Source of the DNA: an uncultured Actinomycetes bacterium
GTDB taxonomy: Bacteria > Actinomycetota > Thermoleophilia > Solirubrobacterales > Solirubrobacteraceae
NCBI GenBank assembly: GCA_937888775.1
Contig: CALAQT010000368.1
Span: 1 to 8,253 of the forward strand
Reading direction: 5' to 3'
DNA: 8,253 bases
Shown here: one piece after another, positions 1 to 5,957 of the stretch
Layout of the letters: each line of letters starts with the position of its first letter
Position numbering within the stretch: position 1 is the first letter of the stretch
The notes under the pieces: model-generated
Databases searched by the model: none
The model's input: the letters and a program-made list of their open reading frames with translations, nothing else
Told to the model about the DNA's origin: nothing
Made by a program: the position numbers and the translations under genes

Positions 1-2
1 AC

Positions 3-836
3 ACCGAAGAGGTGGTCAGGCCCTACGTCGAGGAGGGCATTGCGGAGCTCGTCCCATGGCCGCATGCGGGTGCCCAGCGCGCGGCGATCGCGGACTGCTT
101 CGCCCGCCATCGAGACGACGTCCGCTGGCTGACGTGCATGGACATCGACGAGTTTCTGTTCTGCCCGACCGGGGAGCGAGTGTGCGACGTCCTGCGCGAG
201 TTCGAGGGCTACCCCGCGGTCGCGGTCCACTGGCAGATGTTCGGAACCTCCGACGTCGTCCTACGGCCGCCAGGTGCCGAGGTCCTGCCGACCTTCACTC
301 GCCGCTCCGACGATTTCGGCTCGCGCAGCGCCAACCGGCACATCAAGTCGATCGTGGACCCATCGAGCGCGCTGGATGGTCCGCTGCGCACCCCTCACAA
401 CCGACCCTACCGGGTGGGCTTTGCGGTCAACGAGATCGGGTGCCCGGTGATCGGTCCGCATCCGTGGCCGATTCGCAGCGAGCGGGTCCGGATCAACCAC
501 TACTGGACGAAATCCAAGGCCGAGAGCCTGCGGAAGTTCGCGCGCTCGGCGTTCGCCGCCGCGCGCGGCTCGGAGTTCGAACCGCACGGCATGAAGGAGT
601 TCACCGATCCACGGCTCAATGCAGTCGACGAGCGCGCGATCCTCCGCGCGCGAGACCGGCTGGTCGCGGGAGCTGCCGCACAGCCGCCGGCACGACGCCG
701 GCCGCGCAGCGCGCGCGCGGCGGTCGATCTGGGACTCGACCTTGCCGTGCTGCTCCAAGGCATCGTACGGTCCTACGGGCTTCGCAACCTACTGCGCGAC
801 GGTGTGAGCGGCGCCGCGCAGCACTATCGCTCGTGA
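3..836 (+). CDS. Glycosyltransferase, GT2/GT92-like (Glyco_tranf_2_4 type), 5' end outside window
   Basis: The gene enters the window already in frame: codons from position 3 read T-E-E-V-V-R-P-Y-V-E. This matches, residue for residue, the middle of the truncated glycosyltransferase on the minus strand (3460-3915). By that comparison about 98 N-terminal residues, with the nucleotide-binding D-N-G-S-S-D region, lie upstream of the window. The GTG at 12 is therefore an internal Val, not a start. The metal-binding motif M-D-I-D-E-F-L-F is at about 138-161, and a conserved N-H-Y-W-T-K-S segment near 496-513 is typical of this family. It should transfer a sugar from a nucleotide-sugar; the acceptor is unknown. 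The stop TGA (834-836) is 4 nt before the next gene, suggesting an operon with the two GT1 genes. Family call is firm; substrate is not known. Confidence 0.85.
   Translation, partial: TEEVVRPYVEEGIAELVPWPHAGAQRAAIADCFARHRDDVRWLTCMDIDEFLFCPTGERVCDVLREFEGYPAVAVHWQMFGTSDVVLRPPGAEVLPTFTRRSDDFGSRSANRHIKSIVDPSSALDGPLRTPHNRPYRVGFAVNEIGCPVIGPHPWPIRSERVRINHYWTKSKAESLRKFARSAFAAARGSEFEPHGMKEFTDPRLNAVDERAILRARDRLVAGAAAQPPARRRPRSARAAVDLGLDLAVLLQGIVRSYGLRNLLRDGVSGAAQHYRS
9..161 (+). repeat. Glycosyltransferase segment repeated inverted at 3460-3617
   Basis: This segment encodes E-V-V-R-P-Y-V-E through D-E-F-L-F-C. A segment of about 80% nucleotide identity (estimated by eye) lies in opposite orientation at 3460-3617. 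The two paralogous pieces flank the GT1 pair and could have served as recombination sites. The similarity is that of paralogous coding sequence, not a mobile-element end. Confidence 0.6.
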
Positions 837-840
837 ACGG

Positions 841-2067
841 ATGAGTGACGCAGCGTCGATACGATTCAGAGACGTGGCGACGATCGGGATGCTCCACATC
901 GGGATGGGCGGGCACATCCGCCCCGCGATCCGCCTCGGCGCGGTGCTTGCGCGCCAGGGCCATCGCGTGCTCGCCTGGGGTCCGGAGGGGTATCGCCCCC
1001 TGATCGAGGCCAGCGGCGCCCAGTTCGTGGCTCACGACCCGCTCGCCCAGCGCCAGCCGCTCCCCGGCCTGCCCGCGTTCGCCGCCGAGCTGGCGGAGGC
1101 AACGGATCGTTGCGCCGGCGAGCTGATCGACCAGCTGTTTGCGCACCGCGTAGATCTGGTCGTCCACGACTGTCACGTCACCTGGGCGCGAGTGGCGGGA
1201 GAGTTCCTTGGTCTGCCGAGGATCATCTCCAACCCGCTGTTTCCGGGCGCCGACGCGGCCTTCCCTCATCTCAGCCCCCTGTACCGGGCGGTCGAGCATC
1301 TTCCCGTGTTCAAGGAGATCTCCGACGTGGCCGCAGCCCGGGTGCAAGCCAGGCGACTGTTGATCGCCGAACGGTGGGGGGTCGACATCGGGGAGTGGCC
1401 GAGCACGCTGGTCAGCACTGCGCAGGACACGGTCTCCTTCACGACTGCGGAGATCACCGGTATCGCCGAGCTCGACCCCGGCTGGCGCTACGTGGGGCCG
1501 CTGATGGACCCGGCCCCGCCCCGTGTCGCCACAGGCGCCCGCCCGCTCGTGTACGTCGCGTTCGGGACGTCGTTCGACACCGTACCGGTGATGTTCAGAT
1601 CGGCGATCGAGGGCCTCGCAGGCGAGCGCGTCGACGTGATCGCCTCGACGGGGCGGAGCGCAGTCGAGCCGGGCGAACTCGAGCCGCTGCCGCCGAACGT
1701 GGTCGTCCATGAGTTCGTCGACTCTCGTGCGGTGCTCGCCCGAGCGAGCGTGCACGTCACCCACGGCGGCTGTGGCTCGGTGCACGAATCACTGCTGGCA
1801 GGCGTGCCGATGGTGTGCCTGCCGGTGGGGGCGGATCAATTCGGCTGGGCCGAACGCGTGCAGCGCCTCGGCGTGGGGGAGACGGCGGAGCTGACACCGG
1901 CGGGGATCCGAAGCGCCGTCCGCCGGCTGCTGGCCGACGAGTGCGTGAGCGAGAGAGCGCGGGAGCTCGGCCGCGGGCTTGCCGCGTTCGACGGCGCCAG
2001 TCGCGTCGCCGAGCTCGTCGACGAGGTCCTGGTACGCGATAGCACGCCGCAGCGGCTCACCGCCTAA
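841..2067 (+). CDS. GT1/MGT-family glycosyltransferase, copy 1
   Basis: This 408-residue protein has the two-Rossmann layout of GT1 enzymes (macrolide glycosyltransferase type, UGT/GT-B fold). The N-terminal acceptor half opens with G-M-G-G-H-I-R-P, so H25 is the likely catalytic base, and H-D-C-H supplies a candidate partner Asp, D110. The C-terminal donor-binding half has T-H-G-G-C-G-S-V-H-E-S-L-L-A-G-V-P (about 307-323) followed by A-D-Q (331-333), the usual PSPG-like signature. It should move a sugar from a nucleotide-sugar to a hydroxyl of a small molecule or peptide. The ATG at 841 has no clear ribosome binding site and follows the upstream stop by 4 nt. An in-frame GTG at 874 lines up with the start of the paralog at 2071 and could be the true start. 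Acceptor unknown. Confidence 0.9.
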   Translation: MSDAASIRFRDVATIGMLHIGMGGHIRPAIRLGAVLARQGHRVLAWGPEGYRPLIEASGAQFVAHDPLAQRQPLPGLPAFAAELAEATDRCAGELIDQLFAHRVDLVVHDCHVTWARVAGEFLGLPRIISNPLFPGADAAFPHLSPLYRAVEHLPVFKEISDVAAARVQARRLLIAERWGVDIGEWPSTLVSTAQDTVSFTTAEITGIAELDPGWRYVGPLMDPAPPRVATGARPLVYVAFGTSFDTVPVMFRSAIEGLAGERVDVIASTGRSAVEPGELEPLPPNVVVHEFVDSRAVLARASVHVTHGGCGSVHESLLAGVPMVCLPVGADQFGWAERVQRLGVGETAELTPAGIRSAVRRLLADECVSERARELGRGLAAFDGASRVAELVDEVLVRDSTPQRLTA

Positions 2068-2070
2068 GCG

Positions 2071-3240
2071 ATGGCAACGATCGCGGTCCTGAACATCGGC
2101 CTCGGCGGACACGTCGGACCTGCCACCCGCCTCGGTGCCGTTCTCGTTCGCCAGGGCCATCGGGTGCTCGCATGGGCTCCGGAAGCGTGCCGGGAGCAGG
2201 TCGAGGCGACGGGCGCCGAGTTTTGCTCGCACGAGCCAACGCACGGACCGGTCGGCGGCCTCGTCGACTTCGCAGCTGTGTTGGCCGAGGCTGCCGAGCA
2301 CTCTTGTGAAGAGCTAATCGAGCGGCTGTTCGAGGAACAGGTGGACCTGGTGATCCATGACTGCCACGTTCCGTGGGGCCGCATAGCGGCAGAGTTCCTC
2401 GGCCTTCCGAGGATCATCTCCCACCCGCTGTTTCCCGGCTCGAGCCCGCCGATGCCGGACGTCGACGATCTTCCGGAGCCTCTGCGCGCCGGTTCGGTGC
2501 AAGCTGCCGCACGCGTGCTGGACAGTCGGCTGTCGATCGCCCGAAAATGGGGGATCGAGCTCGGAGACTGGCGAGGCGCGCTAGTCAGCACGGGTGAGGC
2601 GACGATCGGCTTCACGACCGAGGTGATCGTCGGCGGACTCGAGCTGGAGCCCGGCTGGCGACTGGTGGGTCCGCTGATGGACCCTGCTGAGCCCCCGATC
2701 GCCGCGCCAGGCCGGCCACTCGTGTACGCCGCGTTCGGCACGTTCTTCAACTATCGCCGGGAGCCGTTTCAGGCAGTCGTCGATGCCCTGGCCGACGAGC
2801 CTGTCGATGTGCTGATCTCCACTGGACGCAGTCCCGTGTCGCCCTCCGACCTCGGACCGCTGCCGCCGAACGTGGTCGTCCGCGAATTCGTCGACTCGCG
2901 CGAAGTGCTCGCGAGCGCAACCGTGCACGTCACCCACGGCGGCTGCAGCTCGGTGCACGAATCGCTCCTCGCCGGCGTGCCGATGGTCTGCATCCCGCAA
3001 GGCTCCGATCAGATCGCCTGGTCGCGGCGTCTCGAGGCACTCGGGGCGGGCGCGATCGTGGACATGACTCCGGCTGCGATCCGCACTGGTGTGCATCGGT
3101 TGATCGGCGATTGCCGCCCGCGCGAGCACGCGGCCGAGCTCGGCGAGCACCTCGCCGCCTACGACGGTGAGCCGCGGCTGGCGAAGCTGGTCGAGCAGAT
3201 GCTCTCCGGGCGCTATCCGGGGGTCAGTGCCGGCGCCTAG
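2071..3240 (+). CDS. GT1/MGT-family glycosyltransferase, copy 2
   Basis: This 389-residue protein is a tandem paralog of the preceding gene; well over half of the residues look identical by eye along the whole length. Key residues are conserved: H14 in L-G-G-H-V-G-P, D97 in H-D-C-H, T-H-G-G-C-S-S-V-H-E-S-L-L-A-G-V-P (288-304) and S-D-Q (312-314). The ATG follows the upstream TAA by only 3 nt with no evident Shine-Dalgarno sequence, so it is probably translated by coupling. The copies diverge most at about residues 55-70 and 120-150, in the acceptor half where GT1 substrate specificity usually resides, so they may act on different acceptors or in sequence. The TAG stop abuts the remnant of a converging gene, leaving no space for an obvious terminator. 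Confidence 0.9.
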   Translation: MATIAVLNIGLGGHVGPATRLGAVLVRQGHRVLAWAPEACREQVEATGAEFCSHEPTHGPVGGLVDFAAVLAEAAEHSCEELIERLFEEQVDLVIHDCHVPWGRIAAEFLGLPRIISHPLFPGSSPPMPDVDDLPEPLRAGSVQAAARVLDSRLSIARKWGIELGDWRGALVSTGEATIGFTTEVIVGGLELEPGWRLVGPLMDPAEPPIAAPGRPLVYAAFGTFFNYRREPFQAVVDALADEPVDVLISTGRSPVSPSDLGPLPPNVVVREFVDSREVLASATVHVTHGGCSSVHESLLAGVPMVCIPQGSDQIAWSRRLEALGAGAIVDMTPAAIRTGVHRLIGDCRPREHAAELGEHLAAYDGEPRLAKLVEQMLSGRYPGVSAGA

Positions 3241-3258
3241 CGCTGATGCGGACGCCCG

Positions 3259-3293
3259 CGGAGCGTCGTGATGTTTCGCTCCAACCTCGCGTC
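3259..3293 (-). pseudogene. Remnant of S74 domain start, beyond the stop of the poly-Tyr copy 2
   Basis: Reading on past the TAG at 3294-3296 in the same frame gives D-A-R-L-E-R-N-I-T-T-L-R-G. This aligns without gaps to D-D-R-L-K-R-N-V-K-T-L-R in copy 1, so copy 2 descends from a gene with an S74 domain. The catalytic Ser codon (TCG in copy 1) is TAG here and the catalytic Lys codon (AAG) is GAG. Similarity ends near 3259 and the frame hits a stop overlapping the 3' end of the second GT1 gene. The rest of the S74 domain is absent. Confidence 0.7.
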
Positions 3294-3476
3294 CTAGACG
3301 AGGCCGTAGGAATAGTAGTAGTAGAAGAAGTCACCGCCACCGCTCGACTGAGCGGCGGCGGGCGTGGGCGCGACGATGCTCTGCACGACTGGCAGCGCCA
3401 GCGCTGCCGTTCCCACGACGCCGACCCGGCGGATGAAGCGCCGGCGGCTGAGCCTCGCCACAGAAGAGAAACTCAT
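3294..3476 (-). CDS. Short Tat-signal peptide with Phe/Tyr-rich tail (precursor copy 2)
   Basis: The frame from ATG at 3476 encodes 60 residues. They are a short leader (M-S-F-S-S-V-A), a twin-arginine motif S-R-R-R-F-I-R-R (10-17), a hydrophobic stretch (18-37), an A-A-A cleavage site (40-42), and a predicted mature peptide QSSGGGDFFYYYYSYGLV. From the Ala before the signal to the Ser after it, it matches the fused protein at 4452-4946 at every residue but differs at 11 synonymous positions. The start codon lies inside the truncated glycosyltransferase sequence in another frame, and no clear ribosome binding site precedes it. It is either a functional stand-alone exported Tyr-rich peptide or the tail of a precursor gene whose PqqD part was lost when it was joined to the glycosyltransferase. 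Expression is unproven. Confidence 0.55.
   Translation of the reverse strand: MSFSSVARLSRRRFIRRVGVVGTAALALPVVQSIVAPTPAAAQSSGGGDFFYYYYSYGLV
3306..3329 (-). repeat. Aromatic codon run F-F-Y-Y-Y-Y-S-Y
   Basis: Minus-strand codons TTC TTC TAC TAC TAC TAT TCC TAC form an imperfect triplet repeat. Compared with the pure TAC run in copy 1 it has lengthened and drifted within aromatic residues, which fits slippage plus selection for an aromatic tail. Confidence 0.7.
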
Positions 3477-3915
3477 CGACGTCCATGCAGACCAACCAGC
3501 GCACGTCATTCCGGTGGCGTCTGAAGCAGTCAGCGATCGCGCGACGCTGGGCGCCAGGGTACGGCCAGCGAGTGAACTCCACGATTCCCTGCTCGACGTA
3601 CGGCCGGACGACCTCCTCCATGGCGTCGCTGCTGCCGTTGTCGTAGAGATAGAAGCGCTCAATCCCTTGGAGCCGATGGAACTCGATCCATTCGCGTAGG
3701 TCCCGCGCCTCGTCGAGCATCAGCGTTGTGATCGCGAAATAGGGCAGCTCGCGACGAGCCTGTCGCTCACGTTCAGCAGCGCTCGGGAACAGGTGGCGAC
3801 GCAGGTCGCTCGCGGTGTAGGCCAGCTCCGGACGCCAGCGGGGGCGGGCGAATGCCTGCACGATCGTCGCGGCGACGTAGACCGGATTGCGCCAAGGTGC
3901 GGGGGTAACCGTCAT
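3460..3915 (-). pseudogene. Truncated GT2/GT92-like glycosyltransferase
   Basis: From ATG at 3915 the frame encodes an N-terminal region, then I-T-T-L-M-L-D-E-A-R-D-L (62-73), a typical opening of this family, Y-D-N-G-S-S-D (91-97) for the nucleotide, and M-D-V-D-E-F-L-F-C (144-152), the DxD metal motif. Immediately after C152 the sequence becomes the direct repeat of the Tat/Tyr gene. The glycosyltransferase frame runs on out of phase with that repeat to a stop at 3331-3333, giving a predicted 194-residue protein with a meaningless tail. Compared with the paralog at 3-836 about 220 C-terminal residues are missing, so it is very probably inactive. It is downstream of, and in the same direction as, the PqqD/S74 pieces. 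Confidence 0.8.
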
Positions 3916-4037
3916 GGTGAGCTCTTTGGACGAACGCGACCAACAGATCGCCGCCCGACGCTGAGCTGAGCACGCGGCACGAGTTGATCCTATGAACTGC
4001 GACGACGGCTTGCGGGACCGGCTCAGGGCGACGCCCG
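3916..4037. other. Intergenic spacer between S74 fragment and truncated glycosyltransferase
   Basis: These 122 nt separate two same-direction minus-strand genes. I see no convincing promoter, terminator or short gene. Confidence 0.5.
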
Positions 4038-4421
4038 CTAGCTGATGCCCGAGGAGGTCTCCTTCGAAGCGGCTGTCGACCGCTCCCCGACTACGTGCTT
4101 GTCCCGTTCCTTGCTGGCCTTCTCGAGAGCCGCGATTCTGGCATCGAGTTCCTTGACCGCCTCGATCAGCGGCGCGATCAGCCCAGCGTAGTTGACCATC
4201 TTGTACCCGCGGGCGTCGGTATGTACGAGCTCCGGGAAGACCTGCTCCACCTCCTGCGCGATAACGCCCAGGTCCTTCCCGCTGTGCCCAGGTTGGAGGT
4301 CCTCGCGCCATTCGAACGAGACGCCCCGAAGGCGCCTGACCAGCGACATCACACTACGATCGTCTGGAGCGTGGTCGTCGGCCTCCGGCGAGGCCGGGTC
4401 AGTGCCGCAGGTCTGTCCCAT
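4038..4421 (-). pseudogene. Detached C-terminal part of peptidase S74 / intramolecular chaperone domain
   Basis: The frame from ATG at 4421 gives 127 residues. The part from about residue 25 reads L-V-R-R-L-R-G-V-S-F-E-W-R, then G-V-I-A-Q-E-V-E-Q-V-F-P-E-L-V and Y-A-G-L-I-A-P-L-I-E-A-V-K-E-L, the hallmarks of the S74 chaperone domain of phage tail spikes and tail-fibre-like proteins. A likely coiled coil (A-R-I-A-A-L-E-K-A) and a polar tail follow. The domain's usual N-terminal strand, with the catalytic Ser and Lys, is not here but at the end of the upstream gene (S147, K152). It is in the same frame, 30 nt upstream, across two UGA codons and an apparent extra stretch of roughly 35 codons. 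It is probably a broken half-gene, but reinitiation at 4421 or UGA readthrough would restore both halves. No ribosome binding site is clear. Confidence 0.7.
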
Positions 4422-4451
4422 GACTCGGCGTCAGGCGGGCGTCAGCCCGGC

Positions 4452-4946
4452 TCACGGCCGGTCGCTTGCTCGGAGCGTCTTTACGTTTCGCTTCAGCCTG
4501 TCGTCCGACAAGTTGTTGTAGTAGTAGTAGTAGTCGCCCCCGCCGCCAGACTGCGCAGCGGCGGGCGTCGGGGCGACGATGCTCTGCACGACCGGCAGCG
4601 CCAGCGCCGCCGTGCCCACGACGCCGACGCGGCGGATGAATCGCCGGCGGCTGAGCCTAGCCGCGTTCGGGTCGCGCCGCGTGTAGCCGGACTCGATCAG
4701 ACCGTGCTCTTCGAGGTGGTCGAGCGTGACCATGACGAGGTCCTCGTCGGCCAGCTCCCCGACCTCCTCGCGCAGCACCTCGACCAGATCCGCCAGGGTC
4801 CGCTGGCCGTCGCTGCTCCGCCACACGAGCGCCGCGGTGCGGTTCAACCTGCAGGCCACGTCGCGCTGCTCGTCGTACACGAGCAGCTCGCCATCGAGCT
4901 CCTCCGTCAGCAGATCCGAGGTACGAACGAGCGGACGAGTGACCAT
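4452..4946 (-). CDS. PqqD-like domain fused to internal Tat signal, poly-Tyr tail and S74 cleavage motif (precursor copy 1)
   Basis: This 164-residue protein has four parts. Residues about 5-88 form a PqqD-like domain (E-L-D-G-E-L-L-V-Y-D, L-N-R-T-A-A-L-V-W, L-E-E-H-G-L-I), the winged-helix fold that binds leader peptides in RiPP pathways. Residues 99-131 are a twin-arginine signal, S-R-R-R-F-I-R-R plus a hydrophobic stretch ending A-A-A, unusually placed in mid-protein. Residues 132-146 read QSGGGGDYYYYYNNL. Residues 147-152 are S-D-D-R-L-K, with S147 and K152 spaced like the self-cleavage dyad of peptidase S74. A UGA stop follows at 4452-4454, early in the S74 domain. The HprK-like kinase gene ends 69 nt upstream. 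PqqD, Tat and tail calls are directly visible; the role as a modified, self-released peptide precursor is inference. Confidence 0.8.
   Translation of the reverse strand: MVTRPLVRTSDLLTEELDGELLVYDEQRDVACRLNRTAALVWRSSDGQRTLADLVEVLREEVGELADEDLVMVTLDHLEEHGLIESGYTRRDPNAARLSRRRFIRRVGVVGTAALALPVVQSIVAPTPAAAQSGGGGDYYYYYNNLSDDRLKRNVKTLRASDRP
4471..4662 (-). repeat. Direct repeat, copy 1 (partner 3259-3459)
   Basis: This is the same element as 3259-3459, here inside its full gene. It spans the Tat signal, poly-Tyr tail and start of the S74 domain. From the Ala before the signal to the Ser after A-A-A the copies differ by 11 synonymous substitutions and no amino-acid change. Confidence 0.8.
4518..4532 (-). 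repeat. TAC x5 triplet repeat encoding Tyr139-Tyr143
   Basis: Five consecutive TAC codons are followed by two AAC codons. The pure triplet run is prone to slippage, so tail length may vary between strains. It lies three codons (N-N-L) before the predicted S74 cleavage serine. Confidence 0.85.
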
Positions 4947-5015
4947 TACGCGCCCAAACCTACCAGACGGTCGAGCCGTGGCGGAGGTTGCTTCCCCCGG
5001 GTCGCGCTGGCTTGC

Positions 5016-5810
5016 TCACGAATCGCTCTCTGACGCCGGCGATGCCATCGCTTCGAGGAGCGCCTGCGCGGCGAGGCTAGCCTCCCCGCGGGCCCCCGCT
5101 ATCACGCGCGCGTCTCGCGTCAACTGGCGCGCAGCGGCCAGCGCGCGGCCGGGACTGGAACGCGCCGCGACGGTGTGCTGGAGCAGTGCGAGTGCCCCCT
5201 CCCCCTGGGTGCAGGCGACCGGGCGCCACGCCGCGCCCTCCTCGTAGCTCGTCACGACGATCAGACCTGCCCGGATCGGCTCCGTCCCGATCCGCGCGTC
5301 CGACACGGGCACCGGCACGCCGCGACGGTTTGGATCGAAACGAATCGATAACGGCTTGGGATAGGCGTGGATCATGCCGTCCACATCTACAACCGTGTAC
5401 TCATCGGAATAGTAGGTCGCTCCCGCGCGCACCAGTTCGGCGACGAGCGTCGTCTTGCCGCTGCGGCTACTCCCAGGGATCACGATCGCCAGACCGCAGA
5501 CGCAGACGACACCCGCATGGATGAACACGTGCGCCGGCGCGTACAGCGCGAGGTGCTCGCGCACGGTCGAGCCCAGTACGACGAGCGTGGCGCTCCGATC
5601 ACCATCGGTGCGGGCGACCTCGGCGCCGTCGAGTGTGATCGTGCCGTCTCGCATCAGCCCGAACCGGGCCGCCGTAGGCGTGCCGTTCGGTGGGCGCCAG
5701 CCCGGTGGCAGCACGATTGGCAGACAGTCGAACAGCTCACGATCGTCGCTCAGAACTTCAGCCGCGAGGCCGAAGGACTCGAACACGAGACGGTGTTGAG
5801 CGCGTGGCAC
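5016..5810 (-). CDS. HPr kinase-like (HprK-related) ATP-dependent kinase
   Basis: This 264-residue protein matches the compact HprK-related kinases of peptide-modification loci, not full bifunctional HPr kinase/phosphorylase. It has F-I-H-A-G-V-V (96-102), a Walker A loop G-S-S-R-S-G-K-T-T (113-121), then Y-Y-S-D-E-Y (133-138) with acidic residues at the metal/catalytic position, and Y-P-K-P-L-S-I-R (150-157). It should phosphorylate a hydroxyl using ATP. Related kinases modify the C-terminal Ser of some lasso peptides, and the PqqD/Tyr-tail protein encoded 69 nt downstream on the same strand is the obvious candidate substrate (inference). The start is a GTG at 5810; an in-frame stop lies four codons upstream, so no longer start is possible. 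The C-terminus is Ala-rich and helical. It is transcribed divergently from the nucleotidyltransferase. Confidence 0.85.
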   Translation of the reverse strand: MPRAQHRLVFESFGLAAEVLSDDRELFDCLPIVLPPGWRPPNGTPTAARFGLMRDGTITLDGAEVARTDGDRSATLVVLGSTVREHLALYAPAHVFIHAGVVCVCGLAIVIPGSSRSGKTTLVAELVRAGATYYSDEYTVVDVDGMIHAYPKPLSIRFDPNRRGVPVPVSDARIGTEPIRAGLIVVTSYEEGAAWRPVACTQGEGALALLQHTVAARSSPGRALAAARQLTRDARVIAGARGEASLAAQALLEAMASPASESDS

Positions 5811-5920
5811 ACCGTGATGCTACGGACTGCGGCACGCGCTCGCGAGGGCCGCCCGGCTTGGTGCGCCCAGCGAGGCCAACGCCGAGAGCGTTACTCGGAC
5901 CGCCGCCTCGGTGGGTAGCG

Positions 5921-5928
5921 TACCGGTA
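5921..5928. promoter_or_regulatory. Perfect 8-bp palindrome TACCGGTA
   Basis: TACCGGTA lies in the divergent intergenic region just upstream of a hairpin. It could be an operator half or chance; an 8-bp palindrome alone is weak evidence. Confidence 0.25.
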
Positions 5929-5931
5929 GGA

Positions 5932-5952
5932 GACCCGGCACTCGGTCGGGTC
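5932..5952 (+). promoter_or_regulatory. Stem-loop in leader of nucleotidyltransferase gene
   Basis: The arms GACCCGGC (5932-5939) and GTCGGGTC (5945-5952) form an 8-bp stem with one G-T pair around the loop ACTCG. It ends 5 nt before the Shine-Dalgarno sequence of the downstream gene, so it could affect translation or transcript stability. There is no T-run, so it is not a classical terminator. Confidence 0.45.
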
Positions 5953-5957
5953 CCCGT

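Larger units (their letters stand above)
3259..3459 (-). repeat. Direct repeat, copy 2 (partner 4471-4662)
   Basis: About 200 nt are shared with 4471-4662 in the same orientation. The Tat-encoding core (about 3352-3458) is about 90% identical by hand alignment. The Tyr-repeat part differs in length and the S74 start is more diverged. Similarity begins abruptly at about 3459-3461, where the glycosyltransferase sequence stops. Confidence 0.8.

Noticed and set aside
616..1785. Long open frame on the minus strand opposite the first GT1 gene
   Set aside because: The translation is rich in Arg, His and Asp with no motif, and it mirrors the well-supported GT1 gene on the other strand.
2064..3150. 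Minus-strand open frames opposite the second GT1 gene
   Set aside because: They are GC-driven shadows with low-complexity translations and no family features.
3331..3459. C-terminal extension of the truncated glycosyltransferase as a real domain
   Set aside because: It is the Tat/Tyr repeat read out of frame; the silent-change pattern shows that the other frame is the coding one.
3259..4662. Direct repeats as ends of a transposon or as a CRISPR array
   Set aside because: The repeats are paralogous coding sequence with silent differences. There are only two, about 1.2 kb apart, with no transposase or terminal inverted repeat.
4095..5033. 312-residue plus-strand open frame across the PqqD/S74 genes
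   Set aside because: It contains a poly-Val run that is the antisense of the TAC repeat and is Arg-rich elsewhere; the minus-strand reading carries all recognisable domains.
5186..5929. Plus-strand open frames opposite the kinase gene
   Set aside because: They are antisense shadows of a gene with Walker A and other kinase motifs.
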